NCBI GenBank assembly: GCA_965178125.1
Contig: OZ237751.1
Coordinates: 992,001-1,056,000 of the forward strand
Direction of reading: 5' to 3'
Length of the DNA stretch: 64,000 nt
DNA from: Bilabrum cf. latius
Taxonomy: Eukaryota > Bigyra: Bicosoecida > Bigyra > Bicosoecida
Numbering within the stretch: position 1 is the stretch's first letter; each line of letters starts with the position of its first letter. The notes under the pieces are model-generated. The model worked only from the letters and a program-made list of their open reading frames with translations. It did not search any database and was not told where the DNA came from. The position numbers were made by a program, and so were the translations under genes. Shown piece by piece: positions 11,806-23,746 of the stretch.

Positions 11806-12167
11806 ATGGATTCGGTCGGAAGCAGTTGTGGTGGGTCTGTGCTTGAGGGCCCTTTGGTGGCACCCAGCTCTCGGCTCTACTCCCTCGCGGGAAATGTCGG
11901 GCCGTCGCTGCAGCCACTGCGGCTCTCGCGCAGGCTACGCGTGGACCGTCTGAATTGATCGGACTCCATGCACCCTCATCCTTCGCTTGTTTTGCCTCTA
12001 GACGTGGTCTTGGCGTCACGTATCAATCATTTCTGTGCAAAACAACACGCAACAAATAGCCAAAATCGAGCAAGTGCTGGGCCACTTTGGAGCGATCCAT
12101 TACACGCATCACTGCATCATGGATCCTGCTACTGAGTATTCCCTTGTATTTTAATTACTCCATCCGA
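11806..12167. other. Intergenic spacer
   Basis: 362 bases between the lysozyme stop and the XPF start, both plus strand. No further gene recognised. It should hold the lysozyme 3' UTR and the XPF promoter. Confidence 0.4.
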
Positions 12168-15100
12168 ATGAGCGTGCCCATTTCAGCATCTCAGGGCAAT
12201 ACCCAGGTGAAGCAACCCGCTGGAAACCCAGCACAGACAGGTTTGCCATTCCATCGAGCCATCTTCAAGGAAGCCTTCGAGTAGGACGGCCTGAATGTGT
12301 TAGCAAAAGGTATTGGTCTTGAATTCGTGGTCATGAAGCTGCTTCGAGTGTATTCTGGGGGTGCACTGCCAGTCCTGGTGCTCGGCATGAACGATTCGGC
12401 AGCTGAAGTGCGCCAGGCACTTCGATCGGACGGCCTCCCCGCCGCCGCTCTCCCTAGAGTAGCCAGCAATGAAACTCCAGCGGCAGAGCGCGTGAAGATG
12501 TACGGCCGAGGCGGGTGCATCCTCGTCACGTCACGGATCGCGGTGGTCGATCTCCTGATGCGCCGCATCCTGCCGCATCGCATCGCTGGATTCATCGTCA
12601 TGGACGCCCACAGGGTGCACGCATCGTCCTTGGATGCGTTTGCGCTGCACATCTACCGGCGCAACTACACGCGCAGCGGCTTTGTGAAGGCATTCACGGA
12701 CGACGCCGAGTCGGTGGTGGCGGGGTACGGCCGGCTGGAGCAGACGATGCGAGCCCTGCAGGTGCGGCGCCTGCGCCTGTGGCCGCGCTTCCACGCACTG
12801 GTGCGAAGGGATTTCGACGCGTGTTCCCCGGAGGTGGTGGAGCTGCTGCAGCCGCTGGGCCCCTAGGTGTCCACTGTGCAGTCCTCCGCGCTGGCCGCCA
12901 TGGGGGCCTGCCTGGAGGAGCTGAGGAGGGACGCGAGGGTCGAGGTGGACGATGCCACGCTGGAGAGAGGGATCCTGGAGAGCTTCGACAGGCAGCTGAG
13001 GAGGCAGCTAGACCCTGTGTGGAACAGGGTCAGGGATACGACCAAGCAGGTGCTGGAGGACATCAGGCAGCTCAGGAAGCTGCTCTTCTTCGCCCTCAGA
13101 TACGACCCCGCGACCCTGCTGACGTACCTCGACAGCATGCGCGCCGCCAGTGCCACCACACAGAAGGCACAGAGCCTGTGGCTGCACACGGACGCGGCAG
13201 ACAGCATGTACAAGGCTGCCAAGGAGCGGCTATACACGGTGGAGCGGGTGCAGGGGGGCGAGAGGGGGGCAAGGAGGGCCAGGGAACAAGGGGCCGTGGT
13301 GGTGACCAGCGGGGGCCCCTCCGCGGGCCAGATTGGCCACCCACCGCTGCAGCACTGGGCGCTCAGGGTGCGGCTGGAGGGGCCTCCCAAGTGGGTGCTG
13401 CTGCTCGAGGTGCTGCAGGAGGCAGTGCAGGACCACGCACAGGCGTTCGGCGGGGGAGGGGTGGAGGCGGGGAGCAGTGAAGGTAGCCCATCTCGCACTG
13501 CCCGTTAGGCTCCGTCTGCACCTGCCCTACCGGCCGGGTGGGGCATCCCTGGGATATGGCGAGAGCCCCTATCGGGCAGTGCTATCGTGGTGTTCGTGCG
13601 GGACGAGCAGACGGCGGCCCAGGTGGAGGAGGTGCTCGTGAGGGGGCCCCGAGCCGTGCTTGAGGACCAGCTGCTGGCCTTTTTGCTCCGGAATGCAGAG
13701 GCCACAAGGGACTTGAGGGCTCGGTTCAAGCAGTCGCAGGAGAGGAGGCACGCGGTTGACAAGGCAGGGGGCACTGCAGGGGGGCAGCCGCAGGGGAGTG
13801 GTACTGCGGCTGCAGGGCCCAAGCAGTCATCCGCTTCGTCTTCATCTGCGGGTGCCTCGTCCGCAGGCTTGTCCAGTGCATCGATTCAGCCCCCATCCAG
13901 CACTGGGGGCGCAGCTGCTGCGGCGGCATCTGCCAAGGCGGGGGCGGGCGCTGCACCGTCAGCAGCACCAGACCTCGATGACAGCTCCGTGTTCGTCCCC
14001 GCAGAGCAGAGGCTCCTGTGGAAACTGACTGCCCGCATGCTGAGAGACAGACGGGCGGCATTCGCCAGGGAACAAGAAGGATCCAGGGAACAAGCGGGTG
14101 GTGCCGGTGGATCGAGAGCAAGGGCAAGGGGCCTGGAGGGCGGTGCCAACAGATCGTCGAGGCAGGTATCGCGTGCATCTGGGGGCCGTGCATCTGAGGC
14201 TGCTTCGGGAGCGTCCAGTCTCGCGGGGTCTCCTTCTCGGCTGGAGGCAGCGGGCGAGGCGCAGCTTGGACAGCGGCTGCATCGTGCAGTGGAGGGGCTG
14301 GTGCAGGACTCGCTGGGCGAGGAGGCTGCCAGGAGGAGGGTGGCGCGGCGGAGGGCCCGCAGGAGGGGGGCAGGAGGAGGGGCCACTAGGCAGAGGGCAA
14401 GGAAGGGCGCCACCATGGCAGGCTCTAGCGATAGTGAGGATGACGAAGATGAGGATGAGGATGGAGGTGAATTGGGGAGCAGCACGGCCACATCAGATCA
14501 ACCCCCCGAGATGCCGCAGGAGGCTACGGGCAAGGAGAAGCAGGAAGGGGCCAAGATGGACCGCAATGAGGCTGGCTCACGCACCCCCAGTGCCAAGCGT
14601 AGAAGAGTGCAGCAGCAGCCAGAAGAAGAAGAGGCTGGTACGGGCCAAGAGGCAAGGGCTAAGGCCGCGACACCGGCGACGGACTCGCGGCCTATGGGGC
14701 CTTCCAGCCAGGGCCAGTCCCAGTCCCACGTGTCTCTGTCCAGCGGAGGTTCTCTATCCTCCTCCTCTTCATCGTCATCTTCGTCATCCTTCGACAGCGA
14801 GGTGGAGCTGGAGACAGGGGCCAGCGCATCAGGTGCCGGTGATGAAGCTGCAGGGCAGGCCGCGGACGACTCGATCCGTGGGCGGGCGCAGGCACTGTGG
14901 CGGGCCATGAAGCGGACCTGCCTGCCCCGCATGCACGTGGTGGTGTAGCCGCTGTCTTCATGCCAGGACAGGCACCAGCTGCTGCAGGACCTGCGGCCCG
15001 TGTTCATTGTGGCGTACGACCCCGAGCCCAGGCTCACCAGGGAGATAGAGGTATACAAGGCGCAGCACGCCAGGGAACAGCCGGTGCGGGCGTACTTCCT

Positions 15101-16373
15101 GCAGTACGACCGCAGCGCCGAGCAGCAGCGCTACCTGGCACAGCTAAAGGCGGAGAGAGAGGCGTTCGAGAGGCTCATTCAGAGCAAGGCCACGCTGTCC
15201 CTGCCCCAGTCCGTGAGCGCGCTGGATGAGGCCACCGTCGCGGGGCGGGCGGTGTTTCGGCGCGGGGTGGACGGCTGGGGCATCTCGGTGGAGGACGATT
15301 CGAGGCGCAGCGGGGGAGGGGGGATGGCTGGCGCGCTGGCCAGTCTGACCAGGGGGGGGCTGTCCGACGCTGGAGGGGCCATGTCGGGGGTCAAGGACCG
15401 TGGCAGGCGGCACATTGTGGTGGACATGCGCGAGTTCCGGTCCCGGCTGCCCTCTCTGCTGTACCAGTCCGGGTGCGAGGTGGTGCCTGTTACGCTGGAG
15501 GTGGGTGACTACGTGCTGTCGCCCGACCTGGTGGTGGAGAGGAAGAGCCTGTCGGATCTGTTCGGGTCCATGCGCAGCGGCAGGCTCTACCAGCAGGCTC
15601 AGGCCATGACTCGCCACTATGCCCGCGCAGCTCTCCTAATCGAGTTCGACGAGAAGAGAGCCTTCAGTCTGCGAGCCACCAACGAGGTATCCAGGGAGAT
15701 CCAGCAGCATTCCATCCTGTCGAGGCTGGTGCTGCTGACCCTGCACTTCCCCACGCTGAGCATACTGTGGGCGCGCTCCCCACACGCCTCGGTGGACCTC
15801 TTCCTCGCCCTCAAGCAGTCTGCAGAGGAGCCCAGCGCGGCCCACGCGGCGGGTGTCGGTATCGAGGAGGGTCAGGCGGCGCGGCAGGCGCAGGCCAGGG
15901 GGCGGAGGGCGGGCGCGATCGCTGCCGAGAGGCTGGCAGACTCTGTGGGCGGGGATGATGAAGGGGGTGGTGGTAGGAATGGGGCTGGGGCGGAATAGGG
16001 GGCGGCGTCATCGGGTGCTGGCGATGGGGCCTCCTCGGGCGCTGCAGCACCAGGCAGCGGAGTGGATGTAGCCGTTGAAGGAAGGGCTCCCGATCAGGGG
16101 GATGTGGAGGTCGAGGTGGAGCCCAACACGGCAGGGGTTGAGATCCTTCGCCAGCTGCCCGGCGTGACTCCAACCAACCTGCCCATGCTGCTGGACGCCG
16201 TTAGCTCGCTTCGTGAGCTGGCCGACATGAGCCTGGACCAGTTGCAGGGAGTCATTGCCAAGGCCAATGCCAAGCAGCTCTTCCATTTCCTGCACCACAC
16301 GGGCATGCGGAAGGCAGTCGCATCGCAGGGGAAGAGGGGGGCGGGCGGTGGCAGGGCAGCTGGAGGCAGGTGA
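12168..16373 (+). CDS. ERCC4: XPF/Rad1 structure-specific DNA endonuclease
   Basis: Catalytic subunit of the XPF-ERCC1 nuclease, which cuts 5' of lesions in nucleotide-excision and crosslink repair in the nucleus. About 1,400 residues in one exon, ATG 12168 to TGA 16371-16373. The inactive helicase-like N-terminal half is clear (V-T-S-R-I-A-V-V-D, A-F-T-D-D-A, L-W-P-R-F-H). A long Ser/Ala/acidic linker follows (about 13.6-14.9 kb). The nuclease domain has V-D-M-R-E-F-R, V-G-D-Y and V-E-R-K-S-L-S-D-L, which contains the metal-binding E-R-K-x-x-x-D. The C-terminus has the helix-hairpin-helix (L-P-G-V-T, N-A-K-Q-L). Five in-frame UAGs (12282, 12864, 13506, 14946, 15996) all lie in one frame. At 14946 the UAG replaces a usual His/Tyr before P-L. 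Residues from 13494 to 13580 form an unusual insertion that could hide an unspliced intron. Confidence 0.94.
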
Positions 16374-16574
16374 CTGCGGCTGTTCGTTGTATCTGTCACA
16401 CAAAAAGGCACTTTCCACTTTTCATTAAGCCGAGATACGCAATCACTTACTCGTTCGGTCGCCCACGCCCAATCGCTTCCAATCGGATTCGAAGCACGTC
16501 TATTCGATCCCAGACAGCCCAAGCCCAACCTGCAGCTGCATCGATCCAATCACCCCACCTCACCTCACTCCACC

Positions 16575-17557
16575 TCACCACCCGATCCAGCTGAGCACGC
16601 TGTCCACGATGCCCTCCTGCTGCGGGGGGGCCTCCTTGCCCGCCTTCTCTGCCCTGCGCCTGGCCAGCCTGGCCTCCACCGTCTCTGTCCTCATCTTCTC
16701 CGCCACCGCGCCCTCCCCAAACACCTCCTCCTCGTCCTCGTCGTCCAGGTACACGGCCTGGTCCAGCGCAGCCAGGGGCTCCCTGGCCCCCTCCCCCAGC
16801 TGCTCGGCATGCACCTCCCGCACGCGGTTGATAGCCTCCATCAGCGCCGGCCGGAGCTCACCCTCGCTGTGGGAGAAGACCACCACTCTCCTGTTCTTGG
16901 GGTCCATCGTCACGGACGTGACGCCGCTCACGAGAAGCAGGGCGTGCGTGTAGGCGTCGTTCAGCTCCCTGTCGCCCATCTGACCCGTCAGGTCGATCGT
17001 GATCGTGCGGGGCGCGCGCCGGGCAGAGTCACCGGAGCGAGAGGAAGATCCTGCACCGGACGCGGCGGAAGCTCCCGCGGCCGGCTTAGCCACGGACGGC
17101 GGGCTCGTTGCGGAGGAGGCCCCGTCCGCTTTGCTCCCTTCCGTCACGCCCAGCTTTTCCAAAATGCTCTCTGCCAAATAGCTTTCGGCGTCGTTGTTCT
17201 CCGCCAGTACCTGCAAGTAGTCTATCAACGCTGGGCTCTGCTCCTGGATTTTCTCCAGGCACTTGGGATGCGAAGCCAACTGCCTGACCGCTTCCAGCGC
17301 GCACTGGCGATGCCGGTCCTCTGCCTCTTCGTTCATGATCTCATTCGCTATTCCAGGAAGCATACCTGTCATCGATGATAAAGGTGGTAGAACTAGCTGG
17401 TAGAGAAGCGTACAGGCATGGAGAATCGTAACAGGCCACGCCGCTACTAAGAATGAAAGCTGTCCATGCAGGATTACACCTCACCCTTGGACAGAACTAC
17501 CTCGTGACATGATGGATCCTACACTAATGCTAGCAAACGCTCAATGAAATGCGCCAT
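16575..17557 (-). CDS. ARMC1: ARMC1-like armadillo/heavy-metal-associated-fold protein
   Basis: Two exons, 17485-17557 and 16575-17365 on the minus strand, 287 residues. The splice joins L-S-K to G-M-L-P-G, restoring the armadillo repeat (A-L-V-x-D-P then C-A-L-E-A-V-R-Q-L-A). After an Ala/Ser-rich linker comes a ferredoxin-like segment (T-I-T-I-D-L-T-G to V-V-V-F-S-H) matching the C-terminal half of ARMC1, and the protein ends in a hydrophobic S-W-I-G-W tail similar in character to the ARMC1 terminus. ARMC1 acts at mitochondria in animals (outer-membrane/MICOS partners and mitochondrial distribution). An in-frame UAG in exon 1 (17519-17521) gives L-V-Q-D-P, a common armadillo sequence. Stop TGA. 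Confidence 0.78.
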
Positions 17558-17922
17558 ATCTACGTTTGATGCCCTTGTGGTACGTGAGGAAGGATTGGCC
17601 TTTGCCCAACGGACGTCAATCCGACGGGTACACGCAACAAACATTTTAATCAGACGCAAGTGCGTGCATCCCGAGCGAAGCCCTGGCTTGAGCAAAGCAA
17701 ATCGACCCGTGCGTTTCAGTCAAAACAAAATAAAATCATGGCATACTGACATTCCATGCGCCCGAACACGCATCATCGTGCCTGCACGTCAGACCCGCTC
17801 GCCCACATTGCCGCCATCTCTAAAAACTATGTAACACATCGCATTGGTTGCGCATCCTCCTGGACAAGGGAGAGCCGAGCCGAGCCGAGCCGAACGGTAC
17901 ATCCTTTCGAATCTCTCCGAAA
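17558..17922. other. Intergenic spacer
   Basis: 365 bases between the ARMC1-like start and the kinase stop, both minus strand. Contains short GAGCC runs near 17875. No gene recognised. Confidence 0.4.
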
Positions 17923-20900
17923 TCAGCCTACGGTGCAGCAGCCTGGCCCGCTCCTCGCCGAGGTCGTGCTCCTGCCCTCGCCCGCGGGCTGCTTCTCCTC
18001 CTGCTCGTCCTCGCTGTCCTCTGGCGCATCCATCACGCCCCGCGGCCTGTCCCCCTCAGCCGCGGGGCCCCGCCGAAAATCCCCACCGCCCGACGGCTCC
18101 TTGCCCGAGTCCGTCCTGTCACCCCCCCTGCCCCTGGCGCTCCGCTTGCCGCCATGGTGACCCACGCCCACGTCCCCGGGATCCCGCTCGCTCCGCTGCG
18201 ACATTGCCCCGCCCAGCGCCTGGCGCTGCGCCTCATCGCTAAAGTCCATCTGCTTGCGGCCGCCGGCGCCGCGACCGGTGCTGGGACCCCCGATCAGCGT
18301 ACCCCCCGGGGTCTTGGGGACGCTCCGGATCCCCCCCGCGTTGCTGAACCTCCTCGTCCTCTTGCTCGTGCTCTTGCGGCGGCCCCCCTCCTCGCCCGAG
18401 CTGGAGCGGTCCATCCTAGCCCCACCGCTGGCCGCGGCGAGGCGGCCTGCAGGCGTCCTGGGGGCGGCCATCACGTGCAGCACGCCCTGCCCGTCCGAGG
18501 TCTCCGCCCTTGAGTGCGCCCTCGAGTGCGCCCTAAAGTGCATGGAGGCCTGGGAGCGGCCGTCCGAGTCATCGTGTCCGTCCCTGCTCCCGTTGCTCGA
18601 GGAATGCCTGGAGAACACGGACATGCGCCGCGGGTGGCCCATAGCACCGGGGCCGCCCGTGGCATCGCTGTCGTCCCGATCGTGGTGCGACATGTAGTTC
18701 CCCGCCTCCAGCATCATGGCAGCTCCGGAGGCAGGGCCAGCCGCCTCGGACCGAGCCGAGCTGGAGGACAGCCCGCGCGGGAAGGCCCTGTACTGTTCCC
18801 CAGAGGAGCTATGCCCCCCCGCGCCGCCCCACTGGTTCCCGCCCCGCGCACCCGAACCGCCCACGGGCCGGCGCACGCCAAGGCTGTCCCCGCCCGACTG
18901 GTCCCTGTGACGAGTGCCCAGGCTGCCAGACCCGTTGCCGCTCCCCCCCCTCGGTGGCGGGGTGGGCCGTGCCCCTGGCCTGCCGGGCACGTTGGGCCCG
19001 AGCCCCCTCCGGCCGTCCACGGCCTCCCTGGCCGCAGCGATGGTCGCGGCCGCGGTGGTGCCCGGCCCGCCCATGCCGGCCCCAGCCCCCTGGTCGCTGC
19101 CCGCCTCGACCTGCCCCGGTACCCTGGGCCCGGTCCTGAAGCCCTCTCCCGGGCCCGTGGGGGACTGCCAGTGCTGCCTCTGCAGCCCGTCTGAGTCCCC
19201 CCCTATGGGGGTCACCCCCGGGAGCGACCCCGACCCATCGGGGGAAGGCATCGCGCGCACCGGGCCCACGATCCGACGGGCCCCGCTGCTCCTCCGCTGC
19301 CTGCCACCCTCCGTCCCCGGGGAGCTCATCGGGCTCATGAGGCCCCCGCCGGGGCCCGCGTCCGTCACCCTCAGCCTGGTGGGGTCAAATGCCCCCGAGG
19401 AGGGGGCAGCAGCAGCTGTCCCCTCCGGCTCCGGGGGTGCCAGCAGCCTCCTCGCCCTGGCAGGGGGGGAAGCCTTCCACATGGGGAGGTGGGCGTTCCT
19501 CGTGAGCCTCTCCACGAAGCCCTCGGGGGCGCTCATGTGCACGATCCGGAACTTCTGCTCCTCATCGTCAGACATGAAGAAGTACATGGCGGCCCCGCCC
19601 CTGTACTCCAGCTCCTCCATGCCCACCAGGGCCTCGGACCGAGTCCCCGCGTCCTCCGGCCTCTCCGCAATGCCCTGCACGTCCCTCGCCGTCATGCCCT
19701 GCATCAGAGCGTCCACGGACTGACGCCTGTTCCTCTTCTTGCGCACGGGTTGGGGGGCGTGCCTCGCGGCGTCCTCGTCCTCGCTGTCGTCGTCGTGCAT
19801 GTGTGCACCACCGCCGCCCATCTCCTCCCTGTCCGCGCGCTGGGCCAGCACGTGCATGCGATGCACCGCCTCCATCTGCCGGATACGTGGGTCGATGTGG
19901 TAGGTGGCGGCGAAGAGCCTCCTGTCGTCGTCCGTGATCTTCACGCCGGCCATCTTGTCCCTGAGATCACGCTCCTGCTTCCTCAGCTGAGCGGCGGCGT
20001 TGTGGCCCACGATCTTGTCGGGCACCGCGGTGAGATCCACCCTCATGCGGTACTTGGGGGGACAGGGCGGGGGCACGAGGCGGGCCTCCACCAGACCCCA
20101 GTCCATCCCGCGGAAGAACGGGTGCTGCTGGATCTGCTGGAAGCCATCGGGGCCCACGCCCAGGCGCCTGCTCAGGTGCGGGTCCAGCAGAGCGGAGATG
20201 AACTGGGCCGACTCGTCGTCGAAGTACTTGCGGTCGTACCGCACGCTCGCCTCGTACGTCAGCTCGTTGTCCCGCTCCAGGCCCCGGCCCGAGGAGAAGG
20301 GCGACCGTCCGGTCATGAGGGCGTACACGAGGCACCCGAAGGACCACCAGTCCGCGCTCACACCGTAGGGGATGCGGCCCCCCCTGCGGTCCCTCGCGAG
20401 CATCTCCCTGCACCAGTAGGCAGGCGTGCCTGCCCTGCCCTTGTACCACTTGAGGTGCAGCGCGGGCTTGGCCGGGCACAGGCAGTCGATGTGGAAGCGC
20501 ACCGCAGCGTCCTGCACCGGTCCCTCCGGCCCCGCGTCCACGGCCGCCCTCCCCTTCTGCACCGCCTTGATGAGCTCTACGTGCCTGCATCCCATGCAGC
20601 AGGCCGTGCCCTCGGGGTACTTCTCTGGGGCAGCGCACACCACGTCCGTCATGGGCGCGCTCTTGGAGCACGAGTGCAGGAACACGGCGAGACCGTAGTC
20701 CGTGATCTGGCAGTTCCCGCGCTCGTCCAGCAGCACGTTGGAGGCCTTGATGTCTCGGTGGATGATGCCGTTCTCGTGGCTATGGTACAGCCCCAGGGCG
20801 ATCTAAGCAGCGAAGAACCGAGCCGTCTCGCGGTTGAAGCGCTTCTTCTCCTGGGCCAGCAGCAGCCTCTCGAGGTCGCCCCCCCACGCGAGCCGCATGG

Positions 20901-22006
20901 CCATGTGCACCTCGTCGTCTGTCTCGAAGGCATAGTCGATCGAGCACACGAACGGGCTCCGGATCGTGGCCGCACACGCCAGCTCCCTGATGGCGCAGTG
21001 CACGCTGTTCTTGTACTTGAGCAGCCTCTTGCGCATGGACTTGACGGCGTAGAAGACCGCCGTGTCCTTCCGCTTCCACACGCGCACCCGGCCGTAGGAC
21101 CCGGAGCCCAGCACCCCCAGCACGTCGAAGTCCGAGATCGAGACCCGCTCCTTGGGCCCCGGCCGGTTGATGCTCGCCGCGAACGAGGCCGCCGAGGACT
21201 GCCTCGAGGGGCTCGCATCGGCGCTCTTGGCCAGGTCTCGCAGGAAGGCCGGGTAGAAGGCCTCCTGGATGCCTCGCAGCAGCAGGTCCCTCAGCTGCTC
21301 GAAGGGGCCCATGTCGTCCAGGCGGATGATCTTCTTCATCTCAAGGGCCTGCACGAACTCGGCGCTCAGGGCGGAGATGCCCTCATCAGAGAGCTCAGCG
21401 GGGGGGTGGCTGCCCCCACCAGAGGGGTCAGCCCCGGCCGCTACCCCCCCCATGTCTCCCCGCCTGGATGCCCTGGAGGGCGCCACCACCGCCCAGAACT
21501 CCCCCTGGTCGTCGTCCACCTCAGCGTCAGACCCGAACACCACGGGTCCGTCCCCCTTCTTGAGCACGCCGTTCCCCGCGGGGGCGTCCATGTCGGCCAG
21601 TGCCGCGACGGCCTGCCCGATGTCCCCTCCCACGCCCACGGAGCCCTGGGCCCCTGACGCGGTGGATGTGGCGCTGCTCCCCACCGGTGTTCCCTGGGCC
21701 TGGGTGGCGCCCTCGGGCTCGTCGTCGGGTGCCAGTTGTTCCCCCACGGCCATGAGCCGGGCGGCGAGGTCCCTCCCGACCAGCATGCGCATGGCCTGCA
21801 GCACCAGGCGGTCGGCTGCGCGCACGTTGGTCGCGAGTGCGTGTTCCCTGGAGGCCTCCATGGCGGCTTCCGTGGCCGATTCGGACTTGCCCCCGCCGAT
21901 GGCCCCGTCCCGCGTGGCCGTGGCTGCCTGCTGCGAGGAGGCGAGCGCAACGCCGACCGCCCTGGCGATGCGGCGGAGCGGGAAGGAACGGACGATGCCC
22001 ACGGCC
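17923..22006 (-). CDS. GRK-like AGC serine/threonine kinase with RGS-like domain; 5' exon missing
   Basis: Large exon starting at a likely acceptor (22006) and ending at TGA 17923-17925, about 1,360 residues. The first exon was not found. An RGS-homology-like half (L-R-D-L-L-L-R-G-I-Q-E-A-F-Y) precedes the kinase domain, as in G-protein-coupled receptor kinases. Kinase landmarks: G-S-G-S-Y-G-R-V glycine loop, A-V-K-S-M lysine, H-R-D-I-K-A-S-N catalytic loop. Unusual points: D-Y-G replaces D-F-G, about 70 residues rich in Cys are inserted before G-T-P-A-Y-W, and C-R-E-M-L stands where A-P-E is normal. D-W-W-S-F-G-C-L is intact. A long Gly/Ser/Arg-rich tail follows. One UAG (20803-20805) lies at the A-A-Q/E-I position of AGC kinases (A-A-Q-I in PKA). 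Upstream partners unknown. Confidence 0.82.
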
Positions 22007-22685
22007 CTGCGCGAGCAAAGACAAAAGATAAGGAAGAGGAGGAATCAAGGGCGCGGCTACGGGGTTGGAAATGAGCGCAATGACGGGCAACTTCGCAGCA
22101 GCCGGCACGCTGCGCTGAGCCGGCATTGCGACCGTACCTCCCAGCGACCACAACCGCAGCGGACGCACCCGAAAAGCACGGCCGGTCATGCAAACAGCTT
22201 CGTTTGTATCATTTGCAAGGGCTCTCAATTGAATACGATTGTTGGCATGCCATAGATGGAGCACGCACTGACAGAACACGACTCGGATGCTCCTGTGTTG
22301 GAATTGACGGTGATGCAACCCCCCCGGGGCGACAAGACGTGTAACGAGCGGCAGATCCATCATTCTCACCATCTAGACTTGTGCACGGGATGCGTGATCT
22401 ATCGAATCTGCGAGAGGCAAGACCAGAAGGCGAGCAGGTGTCGATCGGGTGCTTCGTCCTCAACAGCTACATGGCGCGGCCTAAGCCCTCGCAATCATGA
22501 GCGTGCATTGCCCTTTGGCAGCATCAAAGACGCATAAAATGCAATACATGAGCCCCTTGCGTGCCCGGCCTGCTCTGGAGCCACACCACAAGAGCTTGCA
22601 TGCTGCATACCGGCTAGAAGGAGCTTATTTGCAGGCATGAGCATGGCAGCAAGTGTTAGCAACGACAGGATCGTGAAACAACAAC
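22007..22685. other. Kinase 5' region / spacer
   Basis: About 680 bases that should contain the first exon(s) and promoter of the GRK-like kinase. A GTACGG donor candidate lies at 22137-22132 (minus), whose upstream frame matches the kinase phase but has no ATG before a UGA, so I left it unannotated. No other gene recognised. Confidence 0.35.
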
Positions 22686-23129
22686 TTATATACACAGGTT
22701 TGACCATGTGGTGCCGCACAGGCAAGCCTACAAACGAGCAAACCAGGCCGCGCGAACCGGGCCACTCACTAGAAGCGTCAGGTCTTCGAGCAAAAATGGT
22801 ATCGCATCCAACTTCTTGTACGCCATCCACCTTCGAAAGATGTAATAATGAGGCACTTGCAATTTGGGAGCTCCAACAAACGCTGAACGCGCCAGGGACT
22901 CGAATATGGCAGGAGGCGCAGAGGGACGCCCTGCTCTACCGGGAGCGCCTTGCCCAGCCTGCCCATCTCGCTTCGGCGGAGGTACATAATCAGCATAGTT
23001 CAGGCTAAATTCCCAAACAACAGCTTCAAAGTCATTCTTTGATGGCTGCGAGATGCCATGGTCCCGATGCTCGGGGACGCCCTCTTGCGCATCCAGCCTT
23101 GGGTCGCCATGACCACTCATAGCTGCCAT
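22686..23129 (-). CDS. Small unknown protein
   Basis: ATG 23127-23129 to TAA 22686-22688. The body reads as ordinary globular sequence (D-F-E-A-V-V-W-E-F-S-L, H-Y-Y-I-F-R-R-W-M-A-Y-K-K) with a Gly/Ala/Pro-rich insert. Near the end a GTGAGT donor and a TTTGTAG acceptor could define a 42-base intron (about 22727-22768). Because 42 is a multiple of three, the unspliced reading (through a UAG) is also open and ends at the same TAA. About 133 or 147 residues. No family recognised, and it may be the terminal exon of a longer gene. Confidence 0.5.
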
Positions 23130-23746
23130 GAATCAAATTTACGAGGGTAAGCAAGTCCTCAGGCAGAACCAATACGTATTTTCACACGAGCGCGCTGGAG
23201 ATTCCGCAATTCTTCGCAGAAACAAGCGCAGTGGCCGAAAAAATGACCGATGCCGTGGTGCGCAGTCGCTCTCGTTTCACTTGGTCGCAAAGAGGCACAA
23301 TACATTTCGATCGGAGCGCCTAGGAGAGTTTTGCGCCCTGATTGTGAATATTGGCTACATTTGGCTTTTGGAAGCTCAATATGCCCCTTCAGAATACTGA
23401 GTGCCTGGTTCCAATCAGCGATGTTGGATTTTTCCCCGCCAAGCTTGTGCATCCAGCCGAGCGGCTCATAGTACAAGTCGCTTCAGGCGAGGATTGGCTT
23501 TGCAGGTGGCAGTTGACCAAGTAGCAGGGATAGAATGAAAGTGTGACATGGGAAAGTCCGCCCAGTTACGGAATTATGCACGAAGATATGCCAAGCAACC
23601 GAGCATCCGCAGACGCGTAGCCCCGGCGAAGATAGAAGACCTCAGCTGAGCGCCGGAAGAAATTTCGGGACGCTCTTGCAGGCTACAGTAAAGAATAGAC
23701 CAGTAGTCATGAACACGAAAGTGTCGGCATCCCCTAGAAGCAACAA
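23130..23746. other. Intergenic spacer
   Basis: 617 bases between divergent genes. Short ORFs on both strands lack recognisable features. It could contain 5' exons of either neighbour, especially the plus-strand gene whose N-terminus looks short. Confidence 0.35.

Noticed and set aside
19489-21657. 722-codon open frame on the plus strand
   Set aside because: It is the antisense shadow of the kinase gene in GC-rich sequence, where stops are scarce. It has no domain and a His/Val/Pro-heavy composition typical of shadows.
22138-22200. First exon of the GRK-like kinase
   Set aside because: A donor with matching phase exists, but the frame reaches a UGA upstream without an ATG, so the exon would need yet another upstream exon that I could not place.
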